In this document: one piece after another, positions 8,644 through 17,461 of the stretch | How the letters are laid out: the number at the start of each line of letters is the position of its first letter | How positions within the stretch are numbered: the first letter of the stretch is position 1 | Assembly (NCBI RefSeq): GCF_021916785.1 | Contig: NZ_JAKCFC010000012.1 | Span: 62,001-126,000 of the forward strand | Direction: 5' to 3' | DNA length: 64,000 nt | Source of the DNA: Mycolicibacterium lacusdiani | GTDB lineage: Bacteria > Actinomycetota > Actinomycetes > Mycobacteriales > Mycobacteriaceae | Made by a program: the position numbers and the translations under genes | Notes under the pieces: generated by a model | What the model was told of the DNA's origin: nothing | Database searches by the model: none | The model's input: only the letters and a program-made list of their open reading frames with translations

Positions 8644-9327
8644 CTAGGGCAGCTGCCAGTCGATGGGCTCGGCGCCCAGTTCGGCGAGCAACTCGTTGGT
8701 CCGGCTGAACGGCCGGGACCCGAAGAATCCTCGCGACGCCGACAGCGGCGACGGATGCACCGACTCGATGGTGCGGCACCGCTCACCGGTCAGCATGGGC
8801 TTGAGCGTTGCGGCGTCGCGTCCCCACAGCACCGCGACGAGCGGCTGCGGGCGTCCGACGAGCGCGCGGATCGCGCATTCGGTGACCGCCTCCCAGCCCT
8901 TGCCGCGATGCGACGCCGGTGTGCCGGGGCGCACCGTCAGCACCCTGTTGAGCAGCATCACCCCGCGCTGCGACCACGGCGTCAGATCACCGGTCGAGGG
9001 CGCCGGATGTCCGAGATCGGTGGCGTACTCCTTGAAGATGTTGTCCAAGCTGCGCGGGATCGGCCGCACGTCGGGTGCCACCGAGAAGCTCAGCCCCACG
9101 GCGTGCCCGGGCGTGGGATAGGGGTCCTGTCCCACGATGAGCACGCGCACCGCGTCGAACGGAAACGTGAACGCGCGCAACACGTTCTCTCCCGCGGGGA
9201 GGTAGCGCTCCCCCGCTGCGATCTCCGAGCGCAGGAATTCGCCCATCGCACCCACCTGCTCGGCGACGGGCTCCAGCGCACGGGCCCAGCCCGCCTCGAC
9301 GATCTCACTCAGGGGACGGGCAGCCAT
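8644..9327 (-). CDS. ung: Uracil-DNA glycosylase
   Basis: A 227-residue family 1 uracil-DNA glycosylase, usual length. The water-activating motif GQDPYPTPGHAVGLSFSV places the catalytic Asp at residue 68. The second motif HPSPLSASRGFFG supplies His191 and the Ser/Pro minor-groove loop. It removes uracil from DNA in base excision repair, important in a high-GC genome where cytosine deamination is frequent. It is 24 bp downstream of thiL on the same strand, matching the thiL-ung order in M. tuberculosis. Confidence 0.97.
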   Translation of the reverse strand: MAARPLSEIVEAGWARALEPVAEQVGAMGEFLRSEIAAGERYLPAGENVLRAFTFPFDAVRVLIVGQDPYPTPGHAVGLSFSVAPDVRPIPRSLDNIFKEYATDLGHPAPSTGDLTPWSQRGVMLLNRVLTVRPGTPASHRGKGWEAVTECAIRALVGRPQPLVAVLWGRDAATLKPMLTGERCRTIESVHPSPLSASRGFFGSRPFSRTNELLAELGAEPIDWQLP

Positions 9328-9351
9328 GACGAATGAACCTAGCCGACGGCT

Positions 9352-10302
9352 CTAGAAGGACTGCCAGCCCGACACCCCGCCCCAGGCCGCGCCGTCGACG
9401 AGGACCCGGGCGGGTCCGTCGACCACCGTCCCGATGACCTGCCAGCCGTCCGGCGCCGACGTCGGGAACGTGGCGACGAGCGCGTGGTCCTCGCCGCCGC
9501 CGAGCACCCATGCCCACGGGTCGCCGCCGGTCGCGGCGGCCGCCGCGAGCAACGCGTCGTGCGCACCGGACAGCGACGACGTCGACACGTCGATGCCGAC
9601 CCCGGATGCCTGGGCCACGTGCCCCAGGTCGGCGATCAGCCCGTCGGAGACGTCGGTCATCGCGGTGGCACCCGCGTCGGCCGCGGCCGGACCCTGGCCA
9701 TAGGCCAATTCGGGCACCACGTGGCTCCCCCGCAGCTCGTCGAAACCGCGAACATCGTTGCGCCACAGGTCGAATCCCGCGGCAGACCGTCCGAGGCCGC
9801 CTACCACCGCGAGCACGTCACCGGGCCGGGCGCCACCGAGCAGCACCGGCGCCCGCCCGCCCAGGTCACCCAGCGCCGTCACCGAGATCACCCATTGCGG
9901 GGCAGCGACCAGGTCCCCGCCCACGATGCCCGCGCCGGTACGCGCCGCCTCCGCCCACATGCCGTCCGACAGCGCCGTCGCGGCCTCGGCCGCGGTGTCG
10001 CCGGGTGCCCCGAAGCCGACCACGAAGGCCGTGGCCGTCGCGCCCATCGCCTCGATGTCGGCGGCGTTCTGCGCGATCGCCTTTCGGCCGACGTCGTAGG
10101 GGGTGGACCAGTCGAGCCGAAAGTGCCTGCCCTCGACGAGCATGTCGGTCGAGACGACCACCCGCCCGTCGCCGGTGACCACGACGGCGGCATCGTCACC
10201 GGGACCCACCGCCACGGTGGCCGGTTGCGTGCGGCCCGCGACCAATCCGTCGATGACGGCGAACTCGCCGAGCCCGGCGAGCGTGGGCCGCTCCTCGCTC
10301 AT
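9352..10302 (-). CDS. thiL: Thiamine-monophosphate kinase
   Basis: A 316-residue member of the PurM-like ATP-binding family. GPGDDAAVV near residues 32-40 is the N-terminal Mg-ATP signature, and DVSDGLIADLGH and GGGEDH are the later family motifs. ThiL phosphorylates thiamine monophosphate to the active cofactor thiamine diphosphate. The ATG at 10302 has a GGAG about 8 bases upstream. It is divergent from the small Lrp-type gene, sharing a 97-bp intergenic region. Confidence 0.96.
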   Translation of the reverse strand: MSEERPTLAGLGEFAVIDGLVAGRTQPATVAVGPGDDAAVVVTGDGRVVVSTDMLVEGRHFRLDWSTPYDVGRKAIAQNAADIEAMGATATAFVVGFGAPGDTAAEAATALSDGMWAEAARTGAGIVGGDLVAAPQWVISVTALGDLGGRAPVLLGGARPGDVLAVVGGLGRSAAGFDLWRNDVRGFDELRGSHVVPELAYGQGPAAADAGATAMTDVSDGLIADLGHVAQASGVGIDVSTSSLSGAHDALLAAAAATGGDPWAWVLGGGEDHALVATFPTSAPDGWQVIGTVVDGPARVLVDGAAWGGVSGWQSF

Positions 10303-10399
10303 CCGCGTGCTCCGTTCGTGCCCTGAACCCCGCCGCCACCTGCGGTACCTTTGGGCCCTGCGGCGCCGAGTCTATGCAGCGAGACGGAGGAGACACCGG

Positions 10400-10642
10400 G
10401 TGGTCGAGGCTTTCATGCTGATCCAGACCGAGGTGGGGCGCGCCGAGGTGGTGGCCAAACAGCTGGCCGGTCTGGCCGGCGTGCTGTCGGCCGAGTACGT
10501 GACCGGCCCGTATGACGTCGTGGTGCGGATCGGCGCCGGAACCCTCGACGAACTGAAGGCCACCGTCGTGCCGAGCGTGCAGAAGGTCGCGGGAATCACT
10601 CGCACCCTGACCTGTCCCGTCGCCGGAGCAGCGCAGTCCTAG
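10400..10642 (+). CDS. Stand-alone Lrp/AsnC ligand-binding (RAM) domain protein
   Basis: An 80-residue protein that is only the C-terminal ligand-binding domain of Lrp/AsnC regulators, with no helix-turn-helix. Core: AFMLIQTEVGRAEVVA, then GPYDVVVRI and a closing GITRTLTC strand. The GTG at 10400 follows GGAGGAGA, whereas an upstream extension would run through the thiL promoter. Such domains form dimers or octamers and bind amino acids, so it may modulate a full-length Lrp or an enzyme. No partner is evident. The next gene starts 10 bp downstream. Confidence 0.8.
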   Translation: MVEAFMLIQTEVGRAEVVAKQLAGLAGVLSAEYVTGPYDVVVRIGAGTLDELKATVVPSVQKVAGITRTLTCPVAGAAQS

Positions 10643-10652
10643 CATTGCTCGG

Positions 10653-11228
10653 GTGACCGACCCCGAGCCACTCGACGAACCCGACGGCCCTCCCCGCGGT
10701 TTCCTGATCGCCGCTCTGGCCGTGGCGGCCGCCGCCGTGATCGGGCTGCTGGTGGTCGCCGCCCTCCGGGAGTCCCCTGAGACGCCGCAACCCGTCGCGC
10801 TGGCCACCATGCCGGCACCGCAGGCGGGTGGCGACGAGTGCCGGGCACTGCTCGACGCGCTACCGGGTGACCTCGGCGAGTATCGCCGTGCCACCCTCGT
10901 CGAACCCGCCCCGGCCGGTGCTGCGGCGTGGCAGGCCGACACCGGCGCCGAGGCGTCTGCGAACTCGAGTCAGGAGGCCGTCGTCCTGCGCTGCGGTCTC
11001 GACCGCCCGGTGGACTTCGTCGCGGGCGCTCCGGTACAGGTGGTCGACGCCGTCAGCTGGTTCCGGGTCGGTGAGCAGGGCCGCAGCACCTGGGTGACCG
11101 TCGACCGCCCCGTGTACGTCGCACTGACGCTGCCCGACGGTTCGGGTCCGTCGCCCATCCAGGTGGTCTCGAAGGCGGTGGCGGCCACGATGCCCGCCGT
11201 GCCGATCAACGCGGCACCGGTCGGCTAG
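10653..11228 (+). CDS. DUF3515-family membrane-anchored protein
   Basis: A 191-residue protein with a single N-terminal transmembrane segment (about residues 14-36) and a soluble extracytoplasmic domain. The domain has paired cysteines (GGDECRALLDALP and VVLRCGL) and the pattern typical of actinobacterial DUF3515, equivalent by position to M. tuberculosis Rv2980. The function is unknown. The GTG start is 10 bp after the Lrp-domain gene, so they form a two-gene unit. Its TAG stop interlocks with the stop of ddl on CTAG at 11225-11228. Confidence 0.85.
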   Translation: MTDPEPLDEPDGPPRGFLIAALAVAAAAVIGLLVVAALRESPETPQPVALATMPAPQAGGDECRALLDALPGDLGEYRRATLVEPAPAGAAAWQADTGAEASANSSQEAVVLRCGLDRPVDFVAGAPVQVVDAVSWFRVGEQGRSTWVTVDRPVYVALTLPDGSGPSPIQVVSKAVAATMPAVPINAAPVG

Positions 11229-12328
11229 CGCAAACCAGTCCCGCGGGCAATCGCCGTCTCGACCATGGTGGACAGCAGCGTTGGGTAGTCCACGCCGCTG
11301 GCCGCCCACATCCGCGGGTACATCGAGATGGTGGTGAAGCCGGGCATGGTGTTGATCTCGTTGATCACCGGTCCGTCGTCGGTGAGGAAGAAGTCGACGC
11401 GGGCCAGCCCTTGGCAGTCGATCGCCCGGAACGCGCGGATCGCGAGTCGGCGGATCTCGTCGGCGACGTCGTCGTCGACCTTGGCGGGTACGTCGAGTTC
11501 GGCGGCGTCGTCGAGGTACTTGGTCTCGAAGTCGTAGAAGCCGTCTTCGCGGCCACGCACGCCGGCGACCCGGATCTCGCCGACGGTGCTGGCTTCGAGC
11601 GAGCCGTCCGGGAATTCGAGCACGCCGCATTCGAGTTCCCGGCCGGGTACTGCGGCCTCGACGATGACCTTCGGGTCGTGTCGGCGGGCCCCGTCGATCG
11701 CCATGGGCAGCTGATCCCACGCGGTGACGCGGCTGACGCCGATCGAGGATCCGCCGCGCGCGGGCTTGACGAACACCGGCAGGCCGAGTCGTTCGCGGTC
11801 GGAGAGTTCGACGGTGGGCTCACCGGGGCGGAGCACCACCTGGTCGCCGATCGGCAGCCCCTCGGCGGCGAGCAGCTTCTTGGTGAACTCCTTGTCCATC
11901 CCGGCGGCGCTGGCCAGGACGCCGGCGCCGACGTACGGCACGCCCGCCATCTCGAGCAGCCCCTGGATGGTGCCGTCCTCGCCGTACGGCCCGTGCAGGA
12001 CGGGGAACACGACGTCGACGGCCGCGAGCAGCTCACCGGCACCGTCTTCGAGTGACAGCAGTTGGCCGCGACGGGCGGGATCGGCGGGCATGGCGAGTTC
12101 GGTGCCCGAGGACCCGCTCACGGCGGGCAGCCGGCCGTCGGTGATGGCCAGCGTCTCGGGACGTCCGTCGGTGAGCACCCAGGACCCCTCCGGCGAGATG
12201 CCGACCGCGACCACTTCGAAGCGTTCGGGGTCGAGATTGCGCAGGATGCTGCCTGCGGAGACACACGAGATCGCGTGTTCGGAGCTGCGTCCGCCGTAGA
12301 CGACGGCGACTCGGGTGCGGGCAGTCAC
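11225..12328 (-). CDS. ddl: D-alanine--D-alanine ligase
   Basis: A 367-residue ATP-grasp enzyme (DdlA type). The N-terminal GGRSSEHAISCVSA motif, the HGPYGEDGTIQGLLE segment and the C-terminal metal-binding VINEINTMPGFT are all present. It joins two D-alanines for peptidoglycan precursor synthesis in the cytoplasm and is the target of D-cycloserine. The GTG start has only a weak ribosome binding site. It ends on interlocked stop codons with the convergent DUF3515 gene. The trans-sulfuration and gpsA genes lie upstream on the same strand. Confidence 0.97.
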   Translation of the reverse strand: MTARTRVAVVYGGRSSEHAISCVSAGSILRNLDPERFEVVAVGISPEGSWVLTDGRPETLAITDGRLPAVSGSSGTELAMPADPARRGQLLSLEDGAGELLAAVDVVFPVLHGPYGEDGTIQGLLEMAGVPYVGAGVLASAAGMDKEFTKKLLAAEGLPIGDQVVLRPGEPTVELSDRERLGLPVFVKPARGGSSIGVSRVTAWDQLPMAIDGARRHDPKVIVEAAVPGRELECGVLEFPDGSLEASTVGEIRVAGVRGREDGFYDFETKYLDDAAELDVPAKVDDDVADEIRRLAIRAFRAIDCQGLARVDFFLTDDGPVINEINTMPGFTTISMYPRMWAASGVDYPTLLSTMVETAIARGTGLR

Positions 12329-12353
12329 AGTCTGAAGAGGCTACGGGACAGCA

Positions 12354-13457
12354 TCAACTGAGCGCCTCCTCTATATCGGCGAGCAGGTCGTCGGTGTCCT
12401 CTATCCCCATCGACAGCCGGGCGAATCCGGGGCTGACGGGGTCGCCCCACCTGGCCCTGCGGTCGACCGAGGTGTGGATGCCGCCGAAGCTGGTGGCAGC
12501 CACCAGCAGGTCGCTCCGCTCGACCAGCGCGTGGACGGCCGCGGCGTCGGCGAGTTCGACGGCGACCAGTCCCCCATAGCGCTTCATCTGGATCGTGGCC
12601 ACCTCGTGCGCCGGGTCCTGCGGCAGCCCCGGGTAGCGCACGCCGCGGGCCGCGGGATGGCCGCGCAGCATCAGGGCGACCGCCATCGCGTTCTGGCACT
12701 GCCGGTCGACGCGCAGCCCGGCGCTGCCCAGACTGCGCAGGGCGAGCCACGCCTCGAACGGCCCGAGGATGGCGCCGGCGAGCAGCCTCTCGCGTTCGAC
12801 GCTGGCCATCAGGTCGGGCCTGCTGCCCGCGACGTACCCGAGGACGAGGTCGCTGTGGCCGGACAGGCCCTTGGTGGCGCTGGCCACGACGAGGTCGGCG
12901 CCGAGCGACAACGGTTGCTGTCCGAACGGCGTTGCAGCGGTGTTGTCGACCACCAGGACCGACCCGCGTCCGCGGCACACCGACGCGAGCCGGTGCAGAT
13001 CCACCACGTCCAGCGTCGGGTTGACCGGCGACTCCGCCAGGACGACGTCGGCGTCCGCGGCTGCCGCGCACATGTCGTCCGCGACGGCCTCGACGATCGT
13101 AATGCCGAGTGGGGCAAGGCTTTCCGTGGCATAACGGCGCGTCTGATAGTACCCGTCGGCCGGTACGACGAGTGTCATGCCGGGACGCAGGAGAACCCGC
13201 AGGGTCGAGGTGATCGCCGCCATGCCCGACGCGAAGGCGCACGCCGAGGTCGCCCCCTCCAGTTCGGCGAGCGCCGACTCGAGCCGTCGCCAGGTGGGGT
13301 TGGAGGCACGGCCGTAGAAGTCGATCGGTGCGGACTCGTCGGTCGAGAGGTGGTAGGCGGCCGCCGGAACGGGCGGCGGCGTGACGGGCTCGCCCGCGAC
13401 CGCGGGCGCGCCCGAGGCCTTCACGCTCCTGGTCGAGTCGCCGTAGTGGCCGTCCAC
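12354..13457 (-). CDS. Cystathionine gamma-lyase/synthase-type PLP enzyme
   Basis: A 367-residue Cys/Met metabolism PLP-dependent enzyme. Key positions: the phosphate-binding YGR at residues 48-50, CAFASGMAAI at 73-82, DNT with Asp171, and the Schiff-base lysine in SATKGLSGHSD (Lys196). The family cleaves or forms cystathionine or related thioethers. Exact specificity cannot be read from sequence. The GTG at 13457 lies 5 bp after the gpsA stop, suggesting coupling; a longer reading frame upstream is only the shadow of gpsA. Confidence 0.85.
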   Translation of the reverse strand: MDGHYGDSTRSVKASGAPAVAGEPVTPPPVPAAAYHLSTDESAPIDFYGRASNPTWRRLESALAELEGATSACAFASGMAAITSTLRVLLRPGMTLVVPADGYYQTRRYATESLAPLGITIVEAVADDMCAAAADADVVLAESPVNPTLDVVDLHRLASVCRGRGSVLVVDNTAATPFGQQPLSLGADLVVASATKGLSGHSDLVLGYVAGSRPDLMASVERERLLAGAILGPFEAWLALRSLGSAGLRVDRQCQNAMAVALMLRGHPAARGVRYPGLPQDPAHEVATIQMKRYGGLVAVELADAAAVHALVERSDLLVAATSFGGIHTSVDRRARWGDPVSPGFARLSMGIEDTDDLLADIEEALS

Positions 13458-13462
13458 GGCTG

Positions 13463-14461
13463 CTACTCCGGCTTCGTGCTGCGGCCCAGCAGCAGCGCGA
13501 CCGCCGATTCGACGGACAGACCCCGGTGGCACACCCGGTGCACGGCGTCGGTCAGCGGCATCTCGACGTCGTAGCTCGACGCCAGCGCGAGCACCGACTG
13601 AGACGACGTCACGCCCTCGGCGACGTGGCCTCCCCCTGCCGCCAGTGCCGTCTGAATCGTCCCGCCCTTGCCGAGGCGTTCGCCGAACGCCCGGTTGCGC
13701 GACTGCGGTGACGTGCAGGTCGCCACCAGATCGCCGACGCCGGCCAGCCCCGCCAGCGTGGCGCCCTTGGCGCCCAGCGCGATTCCCAGCCGCATGATCT
13801 CGGCGAGACCGCGGGTGATGATGGCCGCGGCGGTGTTCTCCCCCAGCCCGACACCGGCCGCCATGCCGCACGCCAGCGCGATGACGTTCTTGCAGGCGCC
13901 GCCGATCTCCGCCCCGATGACGTCGGCGTTGGTGTACGGCCGCAAATAGCCGGTGGACAACGCGCGCTGCAGTGCGACCGCGCGTCCCGAATCGGTGCAC
14001 GCCACGACCGTCGCGGCAGGCTGCTCGTCGGCGATCTCGCTCGCGAGGTTCGGCCCGGTCACCACCGCGATGCGGGCCGGGTTGGCGTTGGTGACCTGTT
14101 CGATCACCTGGCTCATGCGCAGCAGGGTGTCGAGTTCGATGCCCTTGGCGACGCTGACCAGCGTCGCCTCGTGGTCGATGTGCCCCGCCCAGCCCTCGAG
14201 ATTGGCGCGCAACGTCTGCGACGGCACGGCAAGCAGAACGGTGCAGGCGCCGGTCAGCGCCTCGCGGGCATCGCTGGTGGCCCGGATGGTCTTCGGCAGC
14301 TCGGCGTCGCCGAGACGGCTCGCGTTGCGGTGGGTCTCGTTGATCTCCTCGGCGAGTTCGGAGCGCCGCGCCCACAGCGTGACGTCGTTACCCGCGTCCG
14401 CCAGGACCTTGGCCAGTGCCGTGCCCCAGGCACCAGCACCCATTACCGCCGCGTTGACCAC
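13463..14461 (-). CDS. gpsA: Glycerol-3-phosphate dehydrogenase [NAD(P)+]
   Basis: A 332-residue enzyme with the N-terminal Rossmann motif GAGAWGTAL (residues 8-16) and the family signature of GpsA, including VTGPNLASE, the lysine of CKNVIALACG and LAGVGDLVATC. It reduces dihydroxyacetone phosphate to sn-glycerol 3-phosphate for phospholipid synthesis. The start is GTG. It corresponds to gpdA2 in M. tuberculosis by its place between ddl and fbiD. Confidence 0.96.
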   Translation of the reverse strand: MVNAAVMGAGAWGTALAKVLADAGNDVTLWARRSELAEEINETHRNASRLGDAELPKTIRATSDAREALTGACTVLLAVPSQTLRANLEGWAGHIDHEATLVSVAKGIELDTLLRMSQVIEQVTNANPARIAVVTGPNLASEIADEQPAATVVACTDSGRAVALQRALSTGYLRPYTNADVIGAEIGGACKNVIALACGMAAGVGLGENTAAAIITRGLAEIMRLGIALGAKGATLAGLAGVGDLVATCTSPQSRNRAFGERLGKGGTIQTALAAGGGHVAEGVTSSQSVLALASSYDVEMPLTDAVHRVCHRGLSVESAVALLLGRSTKPE

Positions 14462-14488
14462 GGGAACAAATCTAGCCCCAGCTCGTTG

Positions 14489-14509
14489 CTCTTCGCGTGA
14501 GCGCTCACC
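14489..14509 (+). repeat. Short dispersed repeat with palindromic core (copy 1)
   Basis: The stretch CTCTTCGCGTGAGCGCTCAC matches a second site at 38248-38268 in TTCGCG, AGCGCTCA and the final C, differing mainly in the two bases between. It contains the perfect 12-bp palindrome GTGAGCGCTCAC (14497-14508). It lies in the divergent gpsA-fbiD interval. It may be a regulatory site or a short dispersed element; two copies in 64 kb cannot decide. Confidence 0.35.
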
Positions 14510-14538
14510 GCAGCCCTGCTGCTGGCAGGATGGCAGGC

Positions 14539-15210
14539 ATGAGCGGCAACCCGGCCCGCCCCTCGACCGACGTCGGGCTGATCATCGCGGTCAAGCGGCT
14601 CGCCGCGGCGAAGACCAGGCTCGCCCCGATGTTCCCCGCCCCCTCGCGGGCCGCGCTGGTGCTCTCGATGCTGGCCGACACGATCACCGCTGCCTCCGCC
14701 GTGCCCGCCATCACGTCGATCACCGTGGTCACCCCCGACGATCTGGCGGCCGACGCGGCCCGGGACGTCGGCGCCCGCGTGCTGGCCGATCCGACGCCGG
14801 CCGGTCACCCGGATCCGCTCAACGCAGCGCTGCGGGCCGCGGAGGTGTACGTACGAAAAACGGCGGGCAACGTCGCGGTGCTCCAAGGTGACCTCCCCGC
14901 CCTGCAGCCGCGCGAATTGGCGCAAGCACTTTCGGCCGCGCGCGCCAACGAACGCAGCTTCGTCAGCGATCGTCACGGCACCGGTACCGCCGCACTGTTC
15001 GCGTTCGGCGTTCCACTCGATCCTCGGTTCGGCCCGAAATCGACACGGCGACACGCCGATTCGGGTGCGGTGGCGCTCACCAGGGAGTGGCCGGGGCTCC
15101 GGTGTGACATCGACACCCCGGACGACCTCGCCGCCGCGCTGCGGCTCGGCGTGGGCATCGCGACCAAGCAGACGGTCGCCGACATCGAGGCTCCCGACAC
15201 CGACCGGTGA
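14539..15210 (+). CDS. fbiD: Phosphoenolpyruvate/2-phospho-L-lactate guanylyltransferase (F420 biosynthesis)
   Basis: A 223-residue CofC/FbiD-family nucleotidyltransferase. The N-terminal VGLIIAVKRLAAAKTRLAP is the GTP-binding signature, followed by the Asp of LQGDLPAL. In mycobacteria FbiD (Rv2983) activates phosphoenolpyruvate with GTP for coenzyme F420 synthesis. An alternative ATG three codons upstream (14530) is possible. The other F420 genes are not here. It is upstream of ppk by 48 bp on the same strand, as in M. tuberculosis. Confidence 0.9.
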   Translation: MSGNPARPSTDVGLIIAVKRLAAAKTRLAPMFPAPSRAALVLSMLADTITAASAVPAITSITVVTPDDLAADAARDVGARVLADPTPAGHPDPLNAALRAAEVYVRKTAGNVAVLQGDLPALQPRELAQALSAARANERSFVSDRHGTGTAALFAFGVPLDPRFGPKSTRRHADSGAVALTREWPGLRCDIDTPDDLAAALRLGVGIATKQTVADIEAPDTDR

Positions 15211-15258
15211 CCTCTGCCGCCTAGCAGAGGCGCCCGCCGATGGTGGATGATCTGTTGT

Positions 15259-17424
15259 GTGACCGAATCCGAGACTCGAACAGCTGACTCCGAGTGGACG
15301 TCGGGAAACACGAGGCCCAACGTGCCACCGGCGGCCACGCCCGGTGTGGCCGACCCGAACCAGCCCGAACCGCTGCCCGACGATCGCTACCTCAACCGCG
15401 AACTGAGTTGGCTCGACTTCAACGCCCGGGTACTCGCGCTGGCCGCGGACCCGTCGCTACCGCTGCTCGAGCGCGCCAAGTTCCTGGCGATCTTCGCCTC
15501 GAATCTCGACGAGTTCTACATGGTGCGCGTCGCGGGCCTCAAGCGTCGCGACGAGATGGGGCTGTCGGTGCGCTCGGCGGACGGACTCTCCCCGCGTGAG
15601 CAGTTGCGTCGTATCGGCGAGCGCACGCAGCAGATCGCGACCCGGCACGCCAGCGTGTTCGGCGAACTCGTCCGGCCCGCCCTTGCCGAGCGCGGCATCG
15701 TCATCGTGACGTGGAGCGAACTCGACGACTACGAGCGCGAGAGGCTGTCTACCTACTTCCACGAGCAGGTGTTCCCGGTCCTCACGCCGCTCGCAGTCGA
15801 CCCCGCACATCCGTTCCCCTTCGTTAGCGGGCTGAGCCTGAACCTGGCGATCACCGTCAAGCTCCCCGACGACGGGACCCAGCACTTCGCGCGAATCAAG
15901 GTGCCCGACAACGTGGACCGCTTCGTAGAGCTGCGGGCTCGCGACGACGACGGCGGCGGCGTCCGGTTCCTCCCCATGGAGGAACTGATCTCGGCATTCC
16001 TCGACGTGTTGTTCCCGGGCCTGGAAATCGTGGAGCACCATGCCTTCCGGATCACCCGCAACGCCGACTTCGAGGTCGAGGAGGACCGCGACGAGGATCT
16101 GCTGCAGGCCCTCGAGCGCGAGTTGGCACGCCGCCGGTTCGGTTCCCCCGTACGTCTCGAGATCGCAGGCGACATGACCGAGAACATGCTCGAGTTGCTG
16201 CTGCGCGAACTCGACGTGCATCCCGGCGACGTGATCGAAGTGCCGGGTCTGCTCGATCTGTCGGCGCTGTGGCAGGTGTACGGCGTCGATCGGCCCGAAC
16301 TCAAGGACCCGCCGTTCGTGCCCGCCACCCCACCGGCGTTCGGCGAACGCGAGACTCCCAAGAGCATCTTCTCCACGCTGCGCGACGGCGACGTCCTGGT
16401 GCACCACCCGTACGACTCGTTCTCGACCACCGTGCAGCGCTTCATCGAACAGGCGGCCGCCGACCCGAATGTGTTGGCGATCAAGCAGACCCTTTACCGC
16501 ACGTCGGGCGACTCGCCGATCGTCAGCGCGCTGATCGACGCCGCCGAGGCAGGCAAGCAGGTCGTCGCGCTCGTCGAGATCAAGGCCCGCTTCGACGAGC
16601 AGGCCAACATCAAGTGGGCGCGCGCGCTGGAGCAGGCGGGCGTACACGTCGTCTACGGGCTGATAGGACTCAAGACGCACTGCAAGACGTGTCTGGTCGT
16701 GCGCCGCGAGGGATCCACGATCCGGCGCTACTGCCACATCGGAACGGGCAACTACAACCCGAAGACCTCTCGCCTGTACGAGGACGTGGGCCTGCTCACC
16801 GCATCGCCGGACATCGGCGCCGACCTCACCGATCTGTTCAACTCGCTGACGGGCTACTCGCGCAAGGTGTCCTACCGCAACCTGCTCGTCGCTCCCTATG
16901 GCGTGCGCAGGGGAATCGTCGAACGCATCGAGCGTGAGATCGCCGCCCACCGCGACGGTGCGGACGCCCGAATTCGACTCAAGGCCAACGCACTGGTCGA
17001 CGAGCAGGTCATCGACGCGCTCTATCGCGCGTCGCAGGCGGGCGTCCGGGTCGAGGTGGTCGTCCGCGGGATCTGCGCATTGCGGCCCGGCGTGGAGAAC
17101 TTCTCGGAGAACATCGTCGTGCGTTCGATCCTCGGCCGATTCCTCGAGCACTCGCGAATCATTCACTTCCGCGCCATCGACGAGTTCTGGATCGGCAGTG
17201 CCGACATGATGCATCGTAATCTCGACCGCCGCGTCGAGGTGATGGCACAGGTCAAGGATCCGAGGCTGTCGTCGCAACTGGACGACGTCTTCACCTCCGC
17301 CATGGATCCCGCCACCAGGTGCTGGGAGCTCGGCGCCGACGGACGCTGGACCGCCCTGCCGAACGAGGGTGAGACGGTGCGCGATCATCAGGTGTCACTG
17401 ATGGAGCGCCATCGTCACCACTGA
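15259..17424 (+). CDS. ppk: Polyphosphate kinase 1
   Basis: A 721-residue PPK1. Landmarks: YLNRELSWLDFNARVLALA at the N-domain, ASNLDEFYMVRVAGLKRR, ADPNVLAIKQTLYR, and the autophosphorylated histidine in CHIGTGNYN (about residue 493), followed by a second histidine near DMMHRNLDRRVEVM. It reversibly makes polyphosphate from ATP. The GTG at 15259 has GGTGGA about 10 bases upstream; an in-frame ATG at 15247 is the alternative and adds four residues. The N-terminal 40 residues are poorly conserved. It is closely followed by mutT1. Confidence 0.97.
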   Translation: MTESETRTADSEWTSGNTRPNVPPAATPGVADPNQPEPLPDDRYLNRELSWLDFNARVLALAADPSLPLLERAKFLAIFASNLDEFYMVRVAGLKRRDEMGLSVRSADGLSPREQLRRIGERTQQIATRHASVFGELVRPALAERGIVIVTWSELDDYERERLSTYFHEQVFPVLTPLAVDPAHPFPFVSGLSLNLAITVKLPDDGTQHFARIKVPDNVDRFVELRARDDDGGGVRFLPMEELISAFLDVLFPGLEIVEHHAFRITRNADFEVEEDRDEDLLQALERELARRRFGSPVRLEIAGDMTENMLELLLRELDVHPGDVIEVPGLLDLSALWQVYGVDRPELKDPPFVPATPPAFGERETPKSIFSTLRDGDVLVHHPYDSFSTTVQRFIEQAAADPNVLAIKQTLYRTSGDSPIVSALIDAAEAGKQVVALVEIKARFDEQANIKWARALEQAGVHVVYGLIGLKTHCKTCLVVRREGSTIRRYCHIGTGNYNPKTSRLYEDVGLLTASPDIGADLTDLFNSLTGYSRKVSYRNLLVAPYGVRRGIVERIEREIAAHRDGADARIRLKANALVDEQVIDALYRASQAGVRVEVVVRGICALRPGVENFSENIVVRSILGRFLEHSRIIHFRAIDEFWIGSADMMHRNLDRRVEVMAQVKDPRLSSQLDDVFTSAMDPATRCWELGADGRWTALPNEGETVRDHQVSLMERHRHH

Positions 17425-17461
17425 GGCGTCCGTGTTCCTCTGATGACCTGCAGGAGTTGAG

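Noticed and set aside
13458..14375. N-terminal extension of the trans-sulfuration enzyme through gpsA
   Set aside because: The extension is the out-of-frame shadow of gpsA. The enzyme's own start is the GTG at 13457.
15457..17388. 643-codon frame opposite ppk
   Set aside because: Antisense shadow of a well-conserved PPK1; no start signal or domain.
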